Source: Gammaproteobacteria bacterium
GTDB taxonomy: Bacteria; Pseudomonadota; Gammaproteobacteria; Steroidobacterales; Rariloculaceae
Length of the DNA: 34,424 bases
Reading direction: 5' to 3'
Assembly: GCA_022820625.1 (NCBI GenBank)
Contig: JAJEFE010000025.1
Location: 1-34,424 of the forward strand
The notes under the pieces are model-generated. The model searched no databases. It saw only the letters and a list, made by a program, of their open reading frames with translations, and had not been told where the DNA came from. This document shows positions 8,453-18,472 of the stretch, in pieces; within the stretch, counting starts at the first letter, position 1; every line of letters begins with the position of its first letter. A program made the position numbers and the translations under genes.

Positions 8453-10441
8453 ATGCATAATCGTTCGGAACAATTCCAGCCAAACACTCTTTCAGCGTCG
8501 GTCGTACCGGACAGGTTCGCGTCTACCGTAGCGGCGGCCGTGCTTGGCATGTTCGCAGGTACCGCGGCGGCGCAGGAAACATCCTGGTGGCCGACCTTCG
8601 GCGGACAACCCGGAGGCGCGCAGTATTCCGAGCTGGACGAGATTCATGCGGGCAACGTCTCCGAACTCGAAGTTGCGTGGATCCACCGCTCCGGGGATGC
8701 ATCCTGGCTTGAGGCCACGCCCATCCACGCAAACGACACGCTGTATTTCTGCACGGCGCTCAACCGCGTGTTCGCGGTCGATCCCGTCACCGGCGAAGAG
8801 CGATGGCGGTTCGACCCGCATGTCGACGAGGGCGGGCTCGGCCTGATCGAGGAGGCTCGGCGAGACGCCCGCTGCCGCAGCGTGGCGTACTGGGAGGCGG
8901 AATCGCCGCAGCCGGGCCAGCTATGCGAGAAGCGCGTATTCAAGGGCGATGTCCACGGCAACATCTACGCCATCGATGGCGATACGGGCGCCTCTTGCAG
9001 CGACTTCGGCGCCGACATGGGGCACCGGGGTTACGTCACGCACTGGGACTACGAAGGCAACGGCGTCGGGCCCCGGCATACCACGTCGGGGCCGATAGTG
9101 GTGGGTGACCGGGTGATCGCGGCGGTGGGAGTGGAGGACAGCGTCGTCAACGCCAGCGACGGTTTCGTGCGCGCCTTCAATGTGCGGACCGGTGAACTGG
9201 AGTGGGAATTCAATCCGATTCCCCCGGACCGGGTGGATGAAACCGGCGCAGCCAACGTCTGGTCCACGCTGAGCGCGGACCTTTCGCGCAACCTGGTGTT
9301 CCTGCCGACGACCAGCGCATCGTCGGACTTCTACGGCGGCACGCGGACGTTTCCGATTCCGTACGCGACGGCGACCGTGGCGCTGTCGGCAGAAACGGGC
9401 GAACCCGTCTGGCACTACCAGATCGTCCACCACGACGTTTACGACTACGATCTTCCGGGCCATCCCCTGATCGCGACGATCCGCAAGGACGGCGAGGAAC
9501 GGGACGTGGCGATCCAGCAGACCAAGATGGGATTCACCTTCGTCTTCGACCTGGACACGGGCGAGTCGCTGTTTCCCGTGGAAGAGCGCCCGGTGCCCGC
9601 TTCTGACGTACCGGGGGAAGTCACCTCGCCGACGCAACCGTTTCCGCTGCTGCCGGAGTGGTTCACCCCCACTTCGCTGACCCGCGACGACCTCTTCGGA
9701 CTGACGCCGCTGGACCGCCGATGGTGCCAACGCCAGTTCGACGAACTGCGCTACGAAGGCATGTACACGCCCCCCAGCATCCAGGGATCGTTGCACTACC
9801 CCGGCTTTCAGGGCGGCGGCAACTGGGGCGGCGCGGCCTTCGATCCCAACTCCAACCTGCTCATCGTCAAGTCCCTCGACATCGCCACCCGGCACTGGCT
9901 GCGGCCCAATGACGGCGGGGCGATTACCCCCATGCCGGACGCCGAGGGCGCCGGCGCGCCCAACGTGAGCGCCAGTTCGTCCGGCCCGGGGGACCCCATG
10001 CCCGGAACGCCCTACCGGACGCAGAACGAATTCTTCATGTCGCCGCTGGGCATTCCCTGTACGCCGCCGCCCTGGGGCTCGCTCACCGCCATCGACATGG
10101 ACTCCGGCGAGATACGCTGGCAGATACCCTTCGGCCAGATCCGCCGCTTCGGCATCACGGTGCCGAAGTTCATGGGCTGGGGAACCGCCATGATCGGCGG
10201 ACCCATCACCACGGCCGGTGGACTGATCTTCATGGCGGCGTCCATGGACAAGAAGTTCCGCGCTCTGGACGTGCGTACCGGCGAGGAACTCTGGCAGGCG
10301 ACGCTGCCCTACGCGGGCATGGCGGTGCCGATGACCTACATGGCAGGGGGGCGGCAGTATGTGGCGATCGCCGCGGGGGGCAACCGGCGCACCTATACCG
10401 AAGAAGGTGATACGCTGGTGGCGTTCACGCTGGAGGAGTGA
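8453..10441 (+). CDS. Exported PQQ-dependent dehydrogenase
   Basis: Predicted periplasmic quinoprotein alcohol/sugar dehydrogenase that passes electrons to the respiratory chain. The 662-residue protein has a Sec-type signal peptide (hydrophobic stretch up to AGTAAAQE, cleavage near residue 41) and then the eight-bladed quinoprotein propeller. Recognisable parts are the N-terminal WWPTFGGQPGGAQYSELDEI, a propeller motif such as VDPVTGEERWRFDP, a GGNWGGAAFDP segment and the C-terminal VPMTYMAGGRQYVAIAAGG. It lacks the cytochrome c CXXCH motif and the N-terminal transmembrane domain of membrane glucose dehydrogenase. No pqq synthesis genes are in the window. Substrate is not predictable. Confidence 0.88.
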   Translation: MHNRSEQFQPNTLSASVVPDRFASTVAAAVLGMFAGTAAAQETSWWPTFGGQPGGAQYSELDEIHAGNVSELEVAWIHRSGDASWLEATPIHANDTLYFCTALNRVFAVDPVTGEERWRFDPHVDEGGLGLIEEARRDARCRSVAYWEAESPQPGQLCEKRVFKGDVHGNIYAIDGDTGASCSDFGADMGHRGYVTHWDYEGNGVGPRHTTSGPIVVGDRVIAAVGVEDSVVNASDGFVRAFNVRTGELEWEFNPIPPDRVDETGAANVWSTLSADLSRNLVFLPTTSASSDFYGGTRTFPIPYATATVALSAETGEPVWHYQIVHHDVYDYDLPGHPLIATIRKDGEERDVAIQQTKMGFTFVFDLDTGESLFPVEERPVPASDVPGEVTSPTQPFPLLPEWFTPTSLTRDDLFGLTPLDRRWCQRQFDELRYEGMYTPPSIQGSLHYPGFQGGGNWGGAAFDPNSNLLIVKSLDIATRHWLRPNDGGAITPMPDAEGAGAPNVSASSSGPGDPMPGTPYRTQNEFFMSPLGIPCTPPPWGSLTAIDMDSGEIRWQIPFGQIRRFGITVPKFMGWGTAMIGGPITTAGGLIFMAASMDKKFRALDVRTGEELWQATLPYAGMAVPMTYMAGGRQYVAIAAGGNRRTYTEEGDTLVAFTLEE

Positions 10442-10588
10442 GATGCTCCGCCGGCAATTGGCTGGTGAGCCGTCGGAGTAACCCACGCGAACTGGCCCTC
10501 CAGGCGCTGAAGCGGTGCGACGCCCCCATCCGGCAGATGCGCCGGGAAAGAATCTTGCGTACGAACACTCCCGTTACCGCTCATCGCA

Positions 10589-12784
10589 CTAGAAGCGAAA
10601 CGTGTGAGTATATTTCAACGCATACTGGGATTGTTCCGAGCGCAACCTGGAGAATGATTCTTCAGCGGAATAGCCGTGGTTGATGACGATGTACAGGTCC
10701 TGTCCGGCGCGGGGATTCCAGCGCAGCCGGCTGTTGATGCCGACGGATTCGGACTCGTTGTCGTACTGGATGAGATTGAGCCATGACCAGCGAACGTTGA
10801 AGGCGACGTTGGCGTTGATGGCCATCAGGCGGGTCACAAATTGGCCATTGGGCAGATCGATGTCGTTGTATTCGTACTCAAGCCCCATGTTAAGGCGCCG
10901 ATTCGGTCGCCACTCCAGTTCCGCCGACATTTCCACCCGGTCGCCGTTGAAGAATTCCCCCTTGTAGTAATCGAAACCGGGCGCCAGAACGCGTTCCGAC
11001 GCGCCGGATATCTGGATATCGAAGCCACTGTATTCATGGTCGCCGACGGGGATCACCGTTCCATCCACCACTTCGAAGTCCTCGAAGAGTACTTCTCGCC
11101 TGCGGTTGAAATTGAGGCTGAATTCGTCACCCGAATGGGTTTCCAGTTCAAACAGCTCAACGTACAGGCGTTCGCTTTCCAGCCCGCCGGAAAGCCTGTC
11201 GAACGACTCCACGGAGGCGCCGTGGGCCACCGCCCTGATCCAGGGGTGATCCGGGTAGCTGGTGTATCCAGCCTGAACCTCGCTGCGCTGGATCCCGCGG
11301 CGATTCACGAACCCGAGCGCGGGATTGAACTGGTCGTCGAATTGCTCCACGGCGACCTCGCCTCTCAGCCCGGTATTGTTGGGCGCCGACAGGCGGAGAC
11401 CCCAGGCGCTCTGATCGCCGACCAGGTCCTGGGTATCCGACTGCTGGTACCACGCCTCGCCTTCCAGCGTACGCCCGCCGGGCAGTCGGGTATTGCGATA
11501 GCGGAAATCCATGCCGAACAGGGAGTTGTCGAGATTGTTCCGGGGATCGCCGTTGGTGACGATCATGCCGATGCTCGACTCCTCCAGAATGTTGGCCGAC
11601 AACCGGCCGACAAACAGATTGGTACTGTCAACACCCTGGAACTCATCCTGCTGGATGTCAAGCACACCGATGTTCCAGCGCCCCACCCGCCCGGTGACCT
11701 TTGCGCCGAGATCCAGGTCCACGGGCTGCCCCCGCCTACCCAGGCCGATTCGGCGAGAATGGAACGGGATTCCGTTCCGCCGCAGTCCGCCGAAAGAAAA
11801 AATGTCCACATCCTGCAGGAAGAAGTCCCGCTTCTCGGGGAAGAACAGCGAAAAGCGGGTCAGGTTGATCCGACGGTCATCGACTTCCGTGGAGGAAAAG
11901 TCGGTATTCATCGTCAGCACGCCGCTCAGCGAAGGCGTGAAGTTGTAGAAAACATCCAGTGCGGGCTCCGTGGCGGAGCTACTGGCGCTGGTGTCGTAGC
12001 TGCGGGACCCGGACATCACCACGGTCGGAATGATGTCCAGCCCCCTGCCCTGTCTCAGCCCGGTCAAACCCGTAATGGTCCCCGTCGTGCCGGGGTTGAC
12101 CTCCCTGTTGAAGGAAACCCAGGCGATATCCTCCTGGTGGCGGGCGATGGAGCGTTCGACGGTGAATCCCCAGTCGGGGTTTTCCGGGTTGAAATTCAAG
12201 GTCTTGAACGGAATTTCGAATTCCGCCGTCCAGCCGTTGTCGTCGATGGCCGCTTCGGCGAACCAGATACCTTCCCAGTCCCGATTCAGTCGGGTCGGCG
12301 TTTCGAAAACCCCGTCCTCCCGGCTGCTGTTGGGATTGACCTGAAAGTTGTAGCCCGTGCGATTGTTGTTGAAGGGATCGAGATAGATTCCGATGGAATC
12401 GTCCCATCGCAGCGTCCCATGCTGAACCATCTGCCGCGCCCTGATCTGGTCCGGTTCGCTGTCCCACATCCGCGCGGCGACATAGAGATTGTCGTCGTCG
12501 TAGAGAATCCAGACTTCGGTGCGCTCGCTGGGCTGGCCGTGGTCAACGGGCTCGAATTGATGCATGTCGTCCATGGACGGGGCAGTCGCCCATACAGCGT
12601 CGTCAAGCACACCGTCGATGACCGGCGGCGTCTCGGTACGCGCCACCGCCAGGATCTTGTCACCGCCGATTCGCGGCGAATCAGCATCCTGCGCGCCAAG
12701 AGGCGTGGCAAGCGCAAACGTCATTGCAGACAAACAGGCGGAGACATTGCGGGTTGCAAGCAGCATTAGGCCAAGCCTCGGCAT
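10589..12784 (-). CDS. CBM9-like plus DUF5916 outer-membrane protein
   Basis: Predicted outer-membrane or cell-surface protein, 731 residues. After a signal peptide (cleavage near ATPLGAQ), a carbohydrate-binding family 9-like domain occupies about residues 45-230 (PVIDGVLDDAVWATAP; LYDDDNLYVAARMWDSEPD; ADD-like FEIPFKTLNF). The remainder matches the DUF5916 pattern of amphipathic beta strands, including FFPEKRDFFLQDVDIFSFGG, and the protein ends YTHTFRF, a terminal aromatic typical of barrels inserted by the BAM complex. A role in binding or taking up glycans is inference. It is convergent with the PQQ dehydrogenase and divergent from the aldehyde dehydrogenase. An alternative start is the Met at codon 7. 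Confidence 0.85.
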   Translation of the reverse strand: MPRLGLMLLATRNVSACLSAMTFALATPLGAQDADSPRIGGDKILAVARTETPPVIDGVLDDAVWATAPSMDDMHQFEPVDHGQPSERTEVWILYDDDNLYVAARMWDSEPDQIRARQMVQHGTLRWDDSIGIYLDPFNNNRTGYNFQVNPNSSREDGVFETPTRLNRDWEGIWFAEAAIDDNGWTAEFEIPFKTLNFNPENPDWGFTVERSIARHQEDIAWVSFNREVNPGTTGTITGLTGLRQGRGLDIIPTVVMSGSRSYDTSASSSATEPALDVFYNFTPSLSGVLTMNTDFSSTEVDDRRINLTRFSLFFPEKRDFFLQDVDIFSFGGLRRNGIPFHSRRIGLGRRGQPVDLDLGAKVTGRVGRWNIGVLDIQQDEFQGVDSTNLFVGRLSANILEESSIGMIVTNGDPRNNLDNSLFGMDFRYRNTRLPGGRTLEGEAWYQQSDTQDLVGDQSAWGLRLSAPNNTGLRGEVAVEQFDDQFNPALGFVNRRGIQRSEVQAGYTSYPDHPWIRAVAHGASVESFDRLSGGLESERLYVELFELETHSGDEFSLNFNRRREVLFEDFEVVDGTVIPVGDHEYSGFDIQISGASERVLAPGFDYYKGEFFNGDRVEMSAELEWRPNRRLNMGLEYEYNDIDLPNGQFVTRLMAINANVAFNVRWSWLNLIQYDNESESVGINSRLRWNPRAGQDLYIVINHGYSAEESFSRLRSEQSQYALKYTHTFRF

Positions 12785-12868
12785 CAGTTCAGGGGGCCCG
12801 GGAGGATTGCGCGTGATGTTGTCACAAGATTGTACCGCCGGGGATTAAGAATCCGTAACAACTTGAAT

Positions 12869-12896
12869 CTCAAGAATTATTCAGAACTCAAGAATT
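12869..12896. repeat. Paired CTCAAGAATT direct repeats between divergent genes
   Basis: In the 228-base region between the divergent DUF5916 and aldehyde dehydrogenase genes, CTCAAGAATT occurs at 12869-12878 and again at 12887-12896, an 18-base period. Immediately upstream, CTTGAATCTCAAG (12862-12874) is an inverted repeat around the first copy. The region is much more AT-rich than its surroundings. This could be a regulator-binding site or promoter region; no regulator gene is adjacent. Confidence 0.45.
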
Positions 12897-13012
12897 TCCT
12901 TACTCAACGCAATTTCCCTGACCGTTAGTCGTGCAGCACACAGGAAGAATGTTTGCAGACGCAAGCCTGCAGCCAACGTACAATAGCGCCTTCGTTTTGG
13001 AGACCGCGTTCG

Positions 13013-14572
13013 GTGATCAAGCTCAAGAGCCACGTCAGCGGCGCCTGGCACGAGGGTCTGGGAGAAACCACCACTCTGCTCAACCCCGCCACGGAAGAAC
13101 TGCTGGCTGAAACATCCACCGACGGTATCGACTTCAAGGGCGCGCTGGAGTTCGCCCGCGATGTGGGCGGGCCGGCCTTGCGGAGCATGACTTTCGCGGA
13201 GCGCGGCGCTTGCCTGCGGAGCATCTACGATGTGCTCTACGCGCATCGGGAGGAACTGCTGGATCTCTCCGTCAGCAACGGCGGCAATACCCGCAACGAT
13301 GCCAAATTCGATGTGGACGGCGCCAACTATACGCTGCTGGCATACGCCTCCTACGGCAAGAAACTGGGCGACCGCAAGCTGTTGGTGGACGGCGACTCCG
13401 AACGGCTGATACGCAATCCGCGCTACGCCGGCAAGCATATCCTCACACCGTTGAGGGGCGCTGCGGTCCATATCAACGCCTACAACTTTCCTGCGTGGGG
13501 GTTCATGGAGAAGGCTGCGGTCGCCCTGCTTGCGGGCATGCCGGTCATTACCAAACCGGCCACCAGCACGGCGCTCCTGGCGTACCGCATGATGCAGTTG
13601 CTCGTGGACGCCGACGTGCTGCCCGACGGCGCGCTGTCGTTCATCGCCGGTTCCACCGGCGATCTGCTGCACCACCTGGGACCGCAGGACGTGCTCGCCT
13701 TTACTGGTTCCGGCGACACCGCGAAACGCCTGCGGAGCCTTGACGCGCACGTTCAGTCTTCCATGCGCATCAACGTGGAGGCTGACAGCCTCAACGCCGC
13801 TGTGCTGGGCCCGGATGTAGCGCCCGGCAGCGAAGCCTGGCAACAGATGATCCGCGACATCGCCACCGATGTACGCCAGAAGGCAGGACAAAAGTGCACC
13901 GCGATCCGGCGCGTGCTGGTGCCGCCCGAGCGTCGTGAAGCCTGCATCGAATCGCTGGAGGACCAGCTTGACCAGTTTATCGTGGGCAATCCGGCGGATG
14001 CTTCGGTGCGGGTGGGACCGCTGGTCAATGGCGCACAGCTGGAAGACGTTCGCGAAGGCCTCAAGGCCCTGGAGACGGAATCGACGCGAATCATGGGCGA
14101 TGCCGAGCCCACCGGTCTGCGCGGAACGGAGAACGGACGCGGCTATTTCGTCACTCCATTTCTGTTCGACTGTGAGGATGCCGACGCTGCGCATATCGTG
14201 CATACGCGCGAAGTGTTCGGACCCGCGGTCACGGTGATGGCGTATCGTTCCGTGGAGGAGGCCGCCGCCATCTGTGCCCGCGGAGACGGCGCTCTGGTAT
14301 CCTCGGTCTATTCGAATGACCGGCGATTCGGCCGCGAGATGCTGCTGGCGCTGGCGCCGTTCCATGGCCGGCTGACCCTGGGCGGAGACAAGGTTGCGAG
14401 CTTCGCTCCGGGTCCGGGCGCCGTCCTGCCCGCGATGGTCCATGGCGGACCGGGCCGGGCCGGCGGCGGCGAGGAACTGGGGGGGCTGCGGGGCCTGTCG
14501 TTTTACCTGCAACGCACGGCCGTTCAGGGCTATCAACCGCTGCTGGAAAAGTTTTTCCCCGGCGCCGACTAG
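13013..14572 (+). CDS. PaaZ/BoxD-like semialdehyde dehydrogenase
   Basis: Predicted NAD(P)-dependent aldehyde dehydrogenase acting on CoA-thioester semialdehydes, as in aerobic CoA-dependent aromatic degradation. The 519-residue protein is an ALDH domain only, with the PaaZ-type cofactor segment HINAYNFPAWGFMEKAA, VITKPATSTALL, glycine-rich FTGSGDTA, catalytic Glu in NVEADSLN and catalytic Cys295 in GQKCTAIRR. The C-terminal MaoC hydratase domain of PaaZ is absent, which makes it more like BoxD (3,4-dehydroadipyl-CoA semialdehyde dehydrogenase). The GTG at 13013 is preceded by GGAG at a good distance. No other paa or box genes are here, so the pathway is not proven. Confidence 0.88.
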   Translation: MIKLKSHVSGAWHEGLGETTTLLNPATEELLAETSTDGIDFKGALEFARDVGGPALRSMTFAERGACLRSIYDVLYAHREELLDLSVSNGGNTRNDAKFDVDGANYTLLAYASYGKKLGDRKLLVDGDSERLIRNPRYAGKHILTPLRGAAVHINAYNFPAWGFMEKAAVALLAGMPVITKPATSTALLAYRMMQLLVDADVLPDGALSFIAGSTGDLLHHLGPQDVLAFTGSGDTAKRLRSLDAHVQSSMRINVEADSLNAAVLGPDVAPGSEAWQQMIRDIATDVRQKAGQKCTAIRRVLVPPERREACIESLEDQLDQFIVGNPADASVRVGPLVNGAQLEDVREGLKALETESTRIMGDAEPTGLRGTENGRGYFVTPFLFDCEDADAAHIVHTREVFGPAVTVMAYRSVEEAAAICARGDGALVSSVYSNDRRFGREMLLALAPFHGRLTLGGDKVASFAPGPGAVLPAMVHGGPGRAGGGEELGGLRGLSFYLQRTAVQGYQPLLEKFFPGAD

Positions 14573-14671
14573 TGCTCCATGGCCAGCGGGACGCGCCTGG
14601 TCAGGAGCGGGGTCCGCGGCCACCGATGCGCTATTATCCGTTGGACAGAGCATTGGAATCGAGGACGCAAC

Positions 14672-16573
14672 ATGGTCCGAGCGACATACTCATTCGCCCT
14701 TGCCGCGGCCGCGCTGCTGATCCTGAGCGCCTGTGAACCACAGGATACCGAGACGGCCACGGAGGCGCCGGCGGAAGTCATCACCGTCGTTCCAAACTAT
14801 CTGCGTCCTCCCGTGATGGGCCGCAACGGCGGCGTTTCCGCCGGCCACCCCCTGACCACAGCCGCCGCGATCGAGGTTCTCCAGAACGGAGGCAATGCGT
14901 TCGATGCCGGCGTCGCCGCGCTGTTGACTGGCGGCGTCGTCGAACAGGACCTCTACAGCCTGGGCGGCGAATCGCTGATTCTCGTGTATCCCCACAGCGA
15001 GGGAGAAGTCACTTCGATCATCGGTCAGGGCTGGGCAGCGCGCGACGCCTCCATCGACTGGTATCGCGAGCGAGGCAGGGACCTTTACGGCTACGGCCTC
15101 GACCCGGCCGTCGTGCCCGGTGCGCTGCACGGTGCGCTGACCGTGCTGGAGCGCTGGGGCACCATGAGTTTCGAAGAAGTAGCCGCCCGCGCCATCGAGT
15201 ATGCGGAAGTGGGATTCCCCCTGCGGTCGCGCACGGTCAGCACGATCTATCGGGAAATGGACTTCATCAGCCGGTGGCCGGCAAACCGCGCGTACTGGAC
15301 ACGGCCGAATGGCTCCATGTACGCGTCGGGCGAGATTATCCGCCTGCCGACGCTGGCGAACACGCTGAAGAAAATGGTCGAGGCCGAGCGCGAGCAAAGC
15401 CTCAACGGGCGTGAAGCCGGCATCGCCGCGGCCCGTGACCGCTTCTACAAGGGTGACATAGCCGAGGAGATGGTGGCGTTCCTGCAGGCACACGGCACGC
15501 CCTTCGTGCTCGATGACTTCGCAGAGTTCCACGCCCGGGTCGAGGAACCGGTCAGCACGACCTACAAGCGCTATACCGTCTACAAGCAGTCGTTCAACAG
15601 CCAGGGGCCGATGCTGCTGCAGACGCTGAACATACTCGAGAATTTCGATCTCAGGCGAATGGGCCACAACAGCGCCGACTATCTCCACACCATCATCGAA
15701 GCATTCAAGCTGGCCTACGCCGATCGGGATACCTATTACGGCGACACTGAATTCGTGAACATCCCCGGGGAGGGGCTGCTGTCAAAGGAATACGCCGCCG
15801 AGCGGGCGCAGTTGATCGACATGGAGCGCGCCTCGGAAACGTTTGCCGCGGGCGACCCCTTTGCGTTCGACCCGTCCCATGACCGCGAGGAATGGCAGTA
15901 CTGGGTGGCGGACGCCGCCAACCCGCCGCCGGAACGATTGCAGGTTGCAGCCGCAGACCGGCCGACGGACACGATGAAGGACACCACCCACATCGCCGTC
16001 ATAGACAAGGACGGCAACATCTTCGACAGCACGCCCAGCGGCGGCTGGATCGGCGGCGCGGTCATTCTTGGGGATACAGGCATCGCCATGAGCGTTCGCG
16101 GCGAGCAGTTCTGGCTCGACGAAACCCGCGCCGCGCAGTTGCGGCCACGATCGCGGCCCCGCTACACGCTGACGCCCAGTATCGTGCTGCGCGACGGGGA
16201 ACCCTTCCTGGCCATCGGTACGCCCGGCGGCGACAACCAGGAACAGACCATCCTGCAGATGTTCCTCAACATCGTCGAATTCCCGTCTCAGTGGTACCCA
16301 AACCTGCATCAGGCCATCCAGGCGCCGAGGGTGCAGACCCTGCACTTCTACGCCTCGTTCTGGCCCCACGAAACGGGCTTCAATCAGCTCAACGTCGAGA
16401 ACGACCTGCCGCCACAGGTCATTCAGTCGCTGGAGGACCGGGGTCACGTAGTGAATCGCATGCAACCCCTCGGCATTCCGTCGTGCGGCACGGTCGTACT
16501 GCTCGATCCCACGCATGGCGCACGCATCGCCGGGGCGGATGTGCGAAGGGACTGCTACGCCATGGCGTATTGA
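14672..16573 (+). CDS. Gamma-glutamyltransferase family lipoprotein
   Basis: N-terminal-nucleophile hydrolase predicted to cleave gamma-glutamyl bonds (glutathione and relatives) or act as a related amidase in the periplasm. The 633-residue precursor begins with a lipoprotein signal (LILSAC), then GGVSAGHPLTTAAAIEVLQ and NGGNAFDAGVAA typical of the family. Autocleavage would occur before Thr438 in KDTTHIAVID, giving large and small subunits. The small subunit has a divergent STPSGGW segment and the conserved LAIGTPGGDNQ region. The start at 14672 is the only one with the signal peptide at the N-terminus. It follows the aldehyde dehydrogenase by 99 bases on the same strand; a functional link is not evident. 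Confidence 0.9.
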   Translation: MVRATYSFALAAAALLILSACEPQDTETATEAPAEVITVVPNYLRPPVMGRNGGVSAGHPLTTAAAIEVLQNGGNAFDAGVAALLTGGVVEQDLYSLGGESLILVYPHSEGEVTSIIGQGWAARDASIDWYRERGRDLYGYGLDPAVVPGALHGALTVLERWGTMSFEEVAARAIEYAEVGFPLRSRTVSTIYREMDFISRWPANRAYWTRPNGSMYASGEIIRLPTLANTLKKMVEAEREQSLNGREAGIAAARDRFYKGDIAEEMVAFLQAHGTPFVLDDFAEFHARVEEPVSTTYKRYTVYKQSFNSQGPMLLQTLNILENFDLRRMGHNSADYLHTIIEAFKLAYADRDTYYGDTEFVNIPGEGLLSKEYAAERAQLIDMERASETFAAGDPFAFDPSHDREEWQYWVADAANPPPERLQVAAADRPTDTMKDTTHIAVIDKDGNIFDSTPSGGWIGGAVILGDTGIAMSVRGEQFWLDETRAAQLRPRSRPRYTLTPSIVLRDGEPFLAIGTPGGDNQEQTILQMFLNIVEFPSQWYPNLHQAIQAPRVQTLHFYASFWPHETGFNQLNVENDLPPQVIQSLEDRGHVVNRMQPLGIPSCGTVVLLDPTHGARIAGADVRRDCYAMAY

Positions 16574-16607
16574 ATGCGACGTTGACCCGAAAACGCGGCC
16601 CGGTCGA

Positions 16608-18275
16608 CTACGCCAGGAACCGCACTGCCAGCAGGCCCAGCGCACCTGTCATGACGAGATAGTAGATCGTCGGGATAATCGTGCGGCGAAGCGTCGCGCC
16701 CTCCTGGCCCAACAGGCCCACCGTGGCCGAAGCCGCCACCACATTGTGGATCGCGATCATGTTGCCCGCCGCCGCCCCAACGGCCTGGAGTGCCACAACC
16801 AACGCGGCGGAGATCCCGAGCGCCGTTGCGACTCCATGCTGCAACAGCGCAAACATGAGGTTGCTGACGGTGTTGCTGCCGGCAATGAACGCGCCCAGCG
16901 CGCCGATGAAGGGCGCGAAGAACGGCCAGACAGCGCCTACGTTCACGGCAACCCAGTCCGCCATCACGATTGGCATGCTATCGATCTCCAGCGCATTGAC
17001 GTCAGAATTGATGTAGATGCGCACCATCGGGACCGTGAAGATCAATACGAAACCGGCGCCCAGCAGAGTTCTGGACGATTCGGAGAAGGCGGCCAGAAAT
17101 TCGCGGCCACGCATCCGGTGCAGTGCGACTGTCAGCAATGCGGCGACTAATACCATGAACGCCGGCAGGTAGAACGGCGTCGTGCTGGCGGTCACGCTGG
17201 TGCCCAGGATCTCCTCCCAGCGAAACGCCACCGACTGCAACGCCCGGCCGACCGGCAATTGCGGGAGTCGCGTGATCACCAGCAGTCCGGCCACCAGGAC
17301 GTATGGCATCCAGGCCCGTACCGGCGTCATCTGTTCCCGGGGCGTTTCAAGCCGCATCTCGAGTTGTCCGATCCATCGATCGGGCCACTCCTCCCTGGGA
17401 GCGAAATCCCATTCGTCGTCGGGAATCAGAAAACGCTTGCGCGCCGCCGTTGTCACGATCGCCAGGCCGACCATCCCCCCCAGAAGCGAGGGGAACGCGG
17501 GCCCCAGGAAAATACCGCTCAACAGGTAGGGAACCGTAAAGGCGGCACCCCCGAGCAGCGCGAAGGGCCAGATAGACAATCCTTCGGTCCAGGAACGGTT
17601 CCTGCCGAAGAACCGTGTCATCATCATCACCATGAACAGCGGCATGGCGGTGCCCACAATGGCGTGCAGCACGACCACATGGACCGTGACAACCTGCAGG
17701 TGGTCGGCCATGGTCAATCCGGCCGCGGTCAGTTGCTGCGTGACTTCGGGACTGTCCAGGCCGCCTCGCACACCCACCAGGATCGGCGTGCCCACCGCTC
17801 CGAAGGTCACGGGCGTGCTCTGGACCATCATGCCCAGCATCACCGCCGTCATCGCCGGGAATCCCAGCGCGACCAGCAGCGGTGCGGTGATTGCGGCAGG
17901 CGTACCAAACCCCGATGCCCCCTCGATAAAGCTGCCGAAGAGCCAGCTGATGATGATGAGCTGCACCCGCCGGTCCGGCGTGATCGTGGCGAATCCGGCG
18001 CGAATCGCGGTAATCGCGCCGGAATGTTTCAGCGTGTTGAGCAGGAGTATCGCTGCGAAGATGATGAAGAGGATTTCAAACGTGATGAACAGCCCCTGGA
18101 TGGATGCCGCGGCAATCTGGGTCACCGGCATGGCCCAGGCAAACAATCCGATGAGCACCGCGAGAACGTAGACGGCCGGCATGGCCACTCGCGCCGGGAT
18201 GCGGAAGCCCACCAGCAGGATCGCCGCCACAAGAATGGGCAGAACAGCCAGCAATGCCTGCAGGGATTGCGACAT
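16608..18275 (-). CDS. L-lactate permease family transporter
   Basis: Inner-membrane carboxylate permease of the LctP/GlcA family, which takes up lactate or glycolate with protons. The 555-residue product has many hydrophobic segments and the family signature [19 protein letters not shown], followed by [15 protein letters not shown]; the C-terminal half holds [17 protein letters not shown]. Length is typical (about 550). It is convergent with the gamma-glutamyltransferase gene (34 bases between stops) and divergent from the unknown exported protein at 18473. Substrate specificity cannot be set from sequence. Confidence 0.93.
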   Translation of the reverse strand: MSQSLQALLAVLPILVAAILLVGFRIPARVAMPAVYVLAVLIGLFAWAMPVTQIAAASIQGLFITFEILFIIFAAILLLNTLKHSGAITAIRAGFATITPDRRVQLIIISWLFGSFIEGASGFGTPAAITAPLLVALGFPAMTAVMLGMMVQSTPVTFGAVGTPILVGVRGGLDSPEVTQQLTAAGLTMADHLQVVTVHVVVLHAIVGTAMPLFMVMMMTRFFGRNRSWTEGLSIWPFALLGGAAFTVPYLLSGIFLGPAFPSLLGGMVGLAIVTTAARKRFLIPDDEWDFAPREEWPDRWIGQLEMRLETPREQMTPVRAWMPYVLVAGLLVITRLPQLPVGRALQSVAFRWEEILGTSVTASTTPFYLPAFMVLVAALLTVALHRMRGREFLAAFSESSRTLLGAGFVLIFTVPMVRIYINSDVNALEIDSMPIVMADWVAVNVGAVWPFFAPFIGALGAFIAGSNTVSNLMFALLQHGVATALGISAALVVALQAVGAAAGNMIAIHNVVAASATVGLLGQEGATLRRTIIPTIYYLVMTGALGLLAVRFLA

Positions 18276-18405
18276 GGAGGTATCCCCTGGTGTGAAATCC
18301 GGGTGTCCGAACCGGGCGAATCAGTTCATTCGGATCGCAGCCATGGGTGAACCTGTTTCTCTCATGACCGGACTCTGCTGAACGACAGGCGCCGGACGGC
18401 ATTCG

Positions 18406-18471
18406 TATAATGACCAGCCTAGGTGCAGACCGGTAATCAGTCAATTTCGACAATGCCCTTGAGGGAACCAC
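18406..18471 (+). promoter_or_regulatory. Conserved promoter-leader, copy 1
   Basis: A perfect -10 box TATAAT lies at 18406-18411, followed by a leader that shares several blocks with the region upstream of the paralogous gene at 32639: TGACCAGC/TGGCCAGC after the -10, AATCAGTCAAT (18435-18445 here, 32600-32610 there) and TGAGGGAACCAC (18460-18471 here, 32626-32637 there). No good -35 is seen. The last block includes the ribosome-binding region. Confidence 0.6.
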
Positions 18472-18472
18472 G

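Noticed and set aside
8921..10486. 521-codon open frame antisense to the PQQ dehydrogenase
   Set aside because: His/Arg/Gly-rich shadow product; the plus-strand gene has a signal peptide and clear family motifs.
10841..12769. 642-codon open frame antisense to the DUF5916 gene
   Set aside because: No recognised motif, and the minus-strand gene has signal peptide, CBM9-like domain and terminal Phe.
12881..14653. 590-codon open frame antisense to the aldehyde dehydrogenase
   Set aside because: Shadow of the ALDH codons; the plus-strand gene keeps catalytic Cys and Glu.
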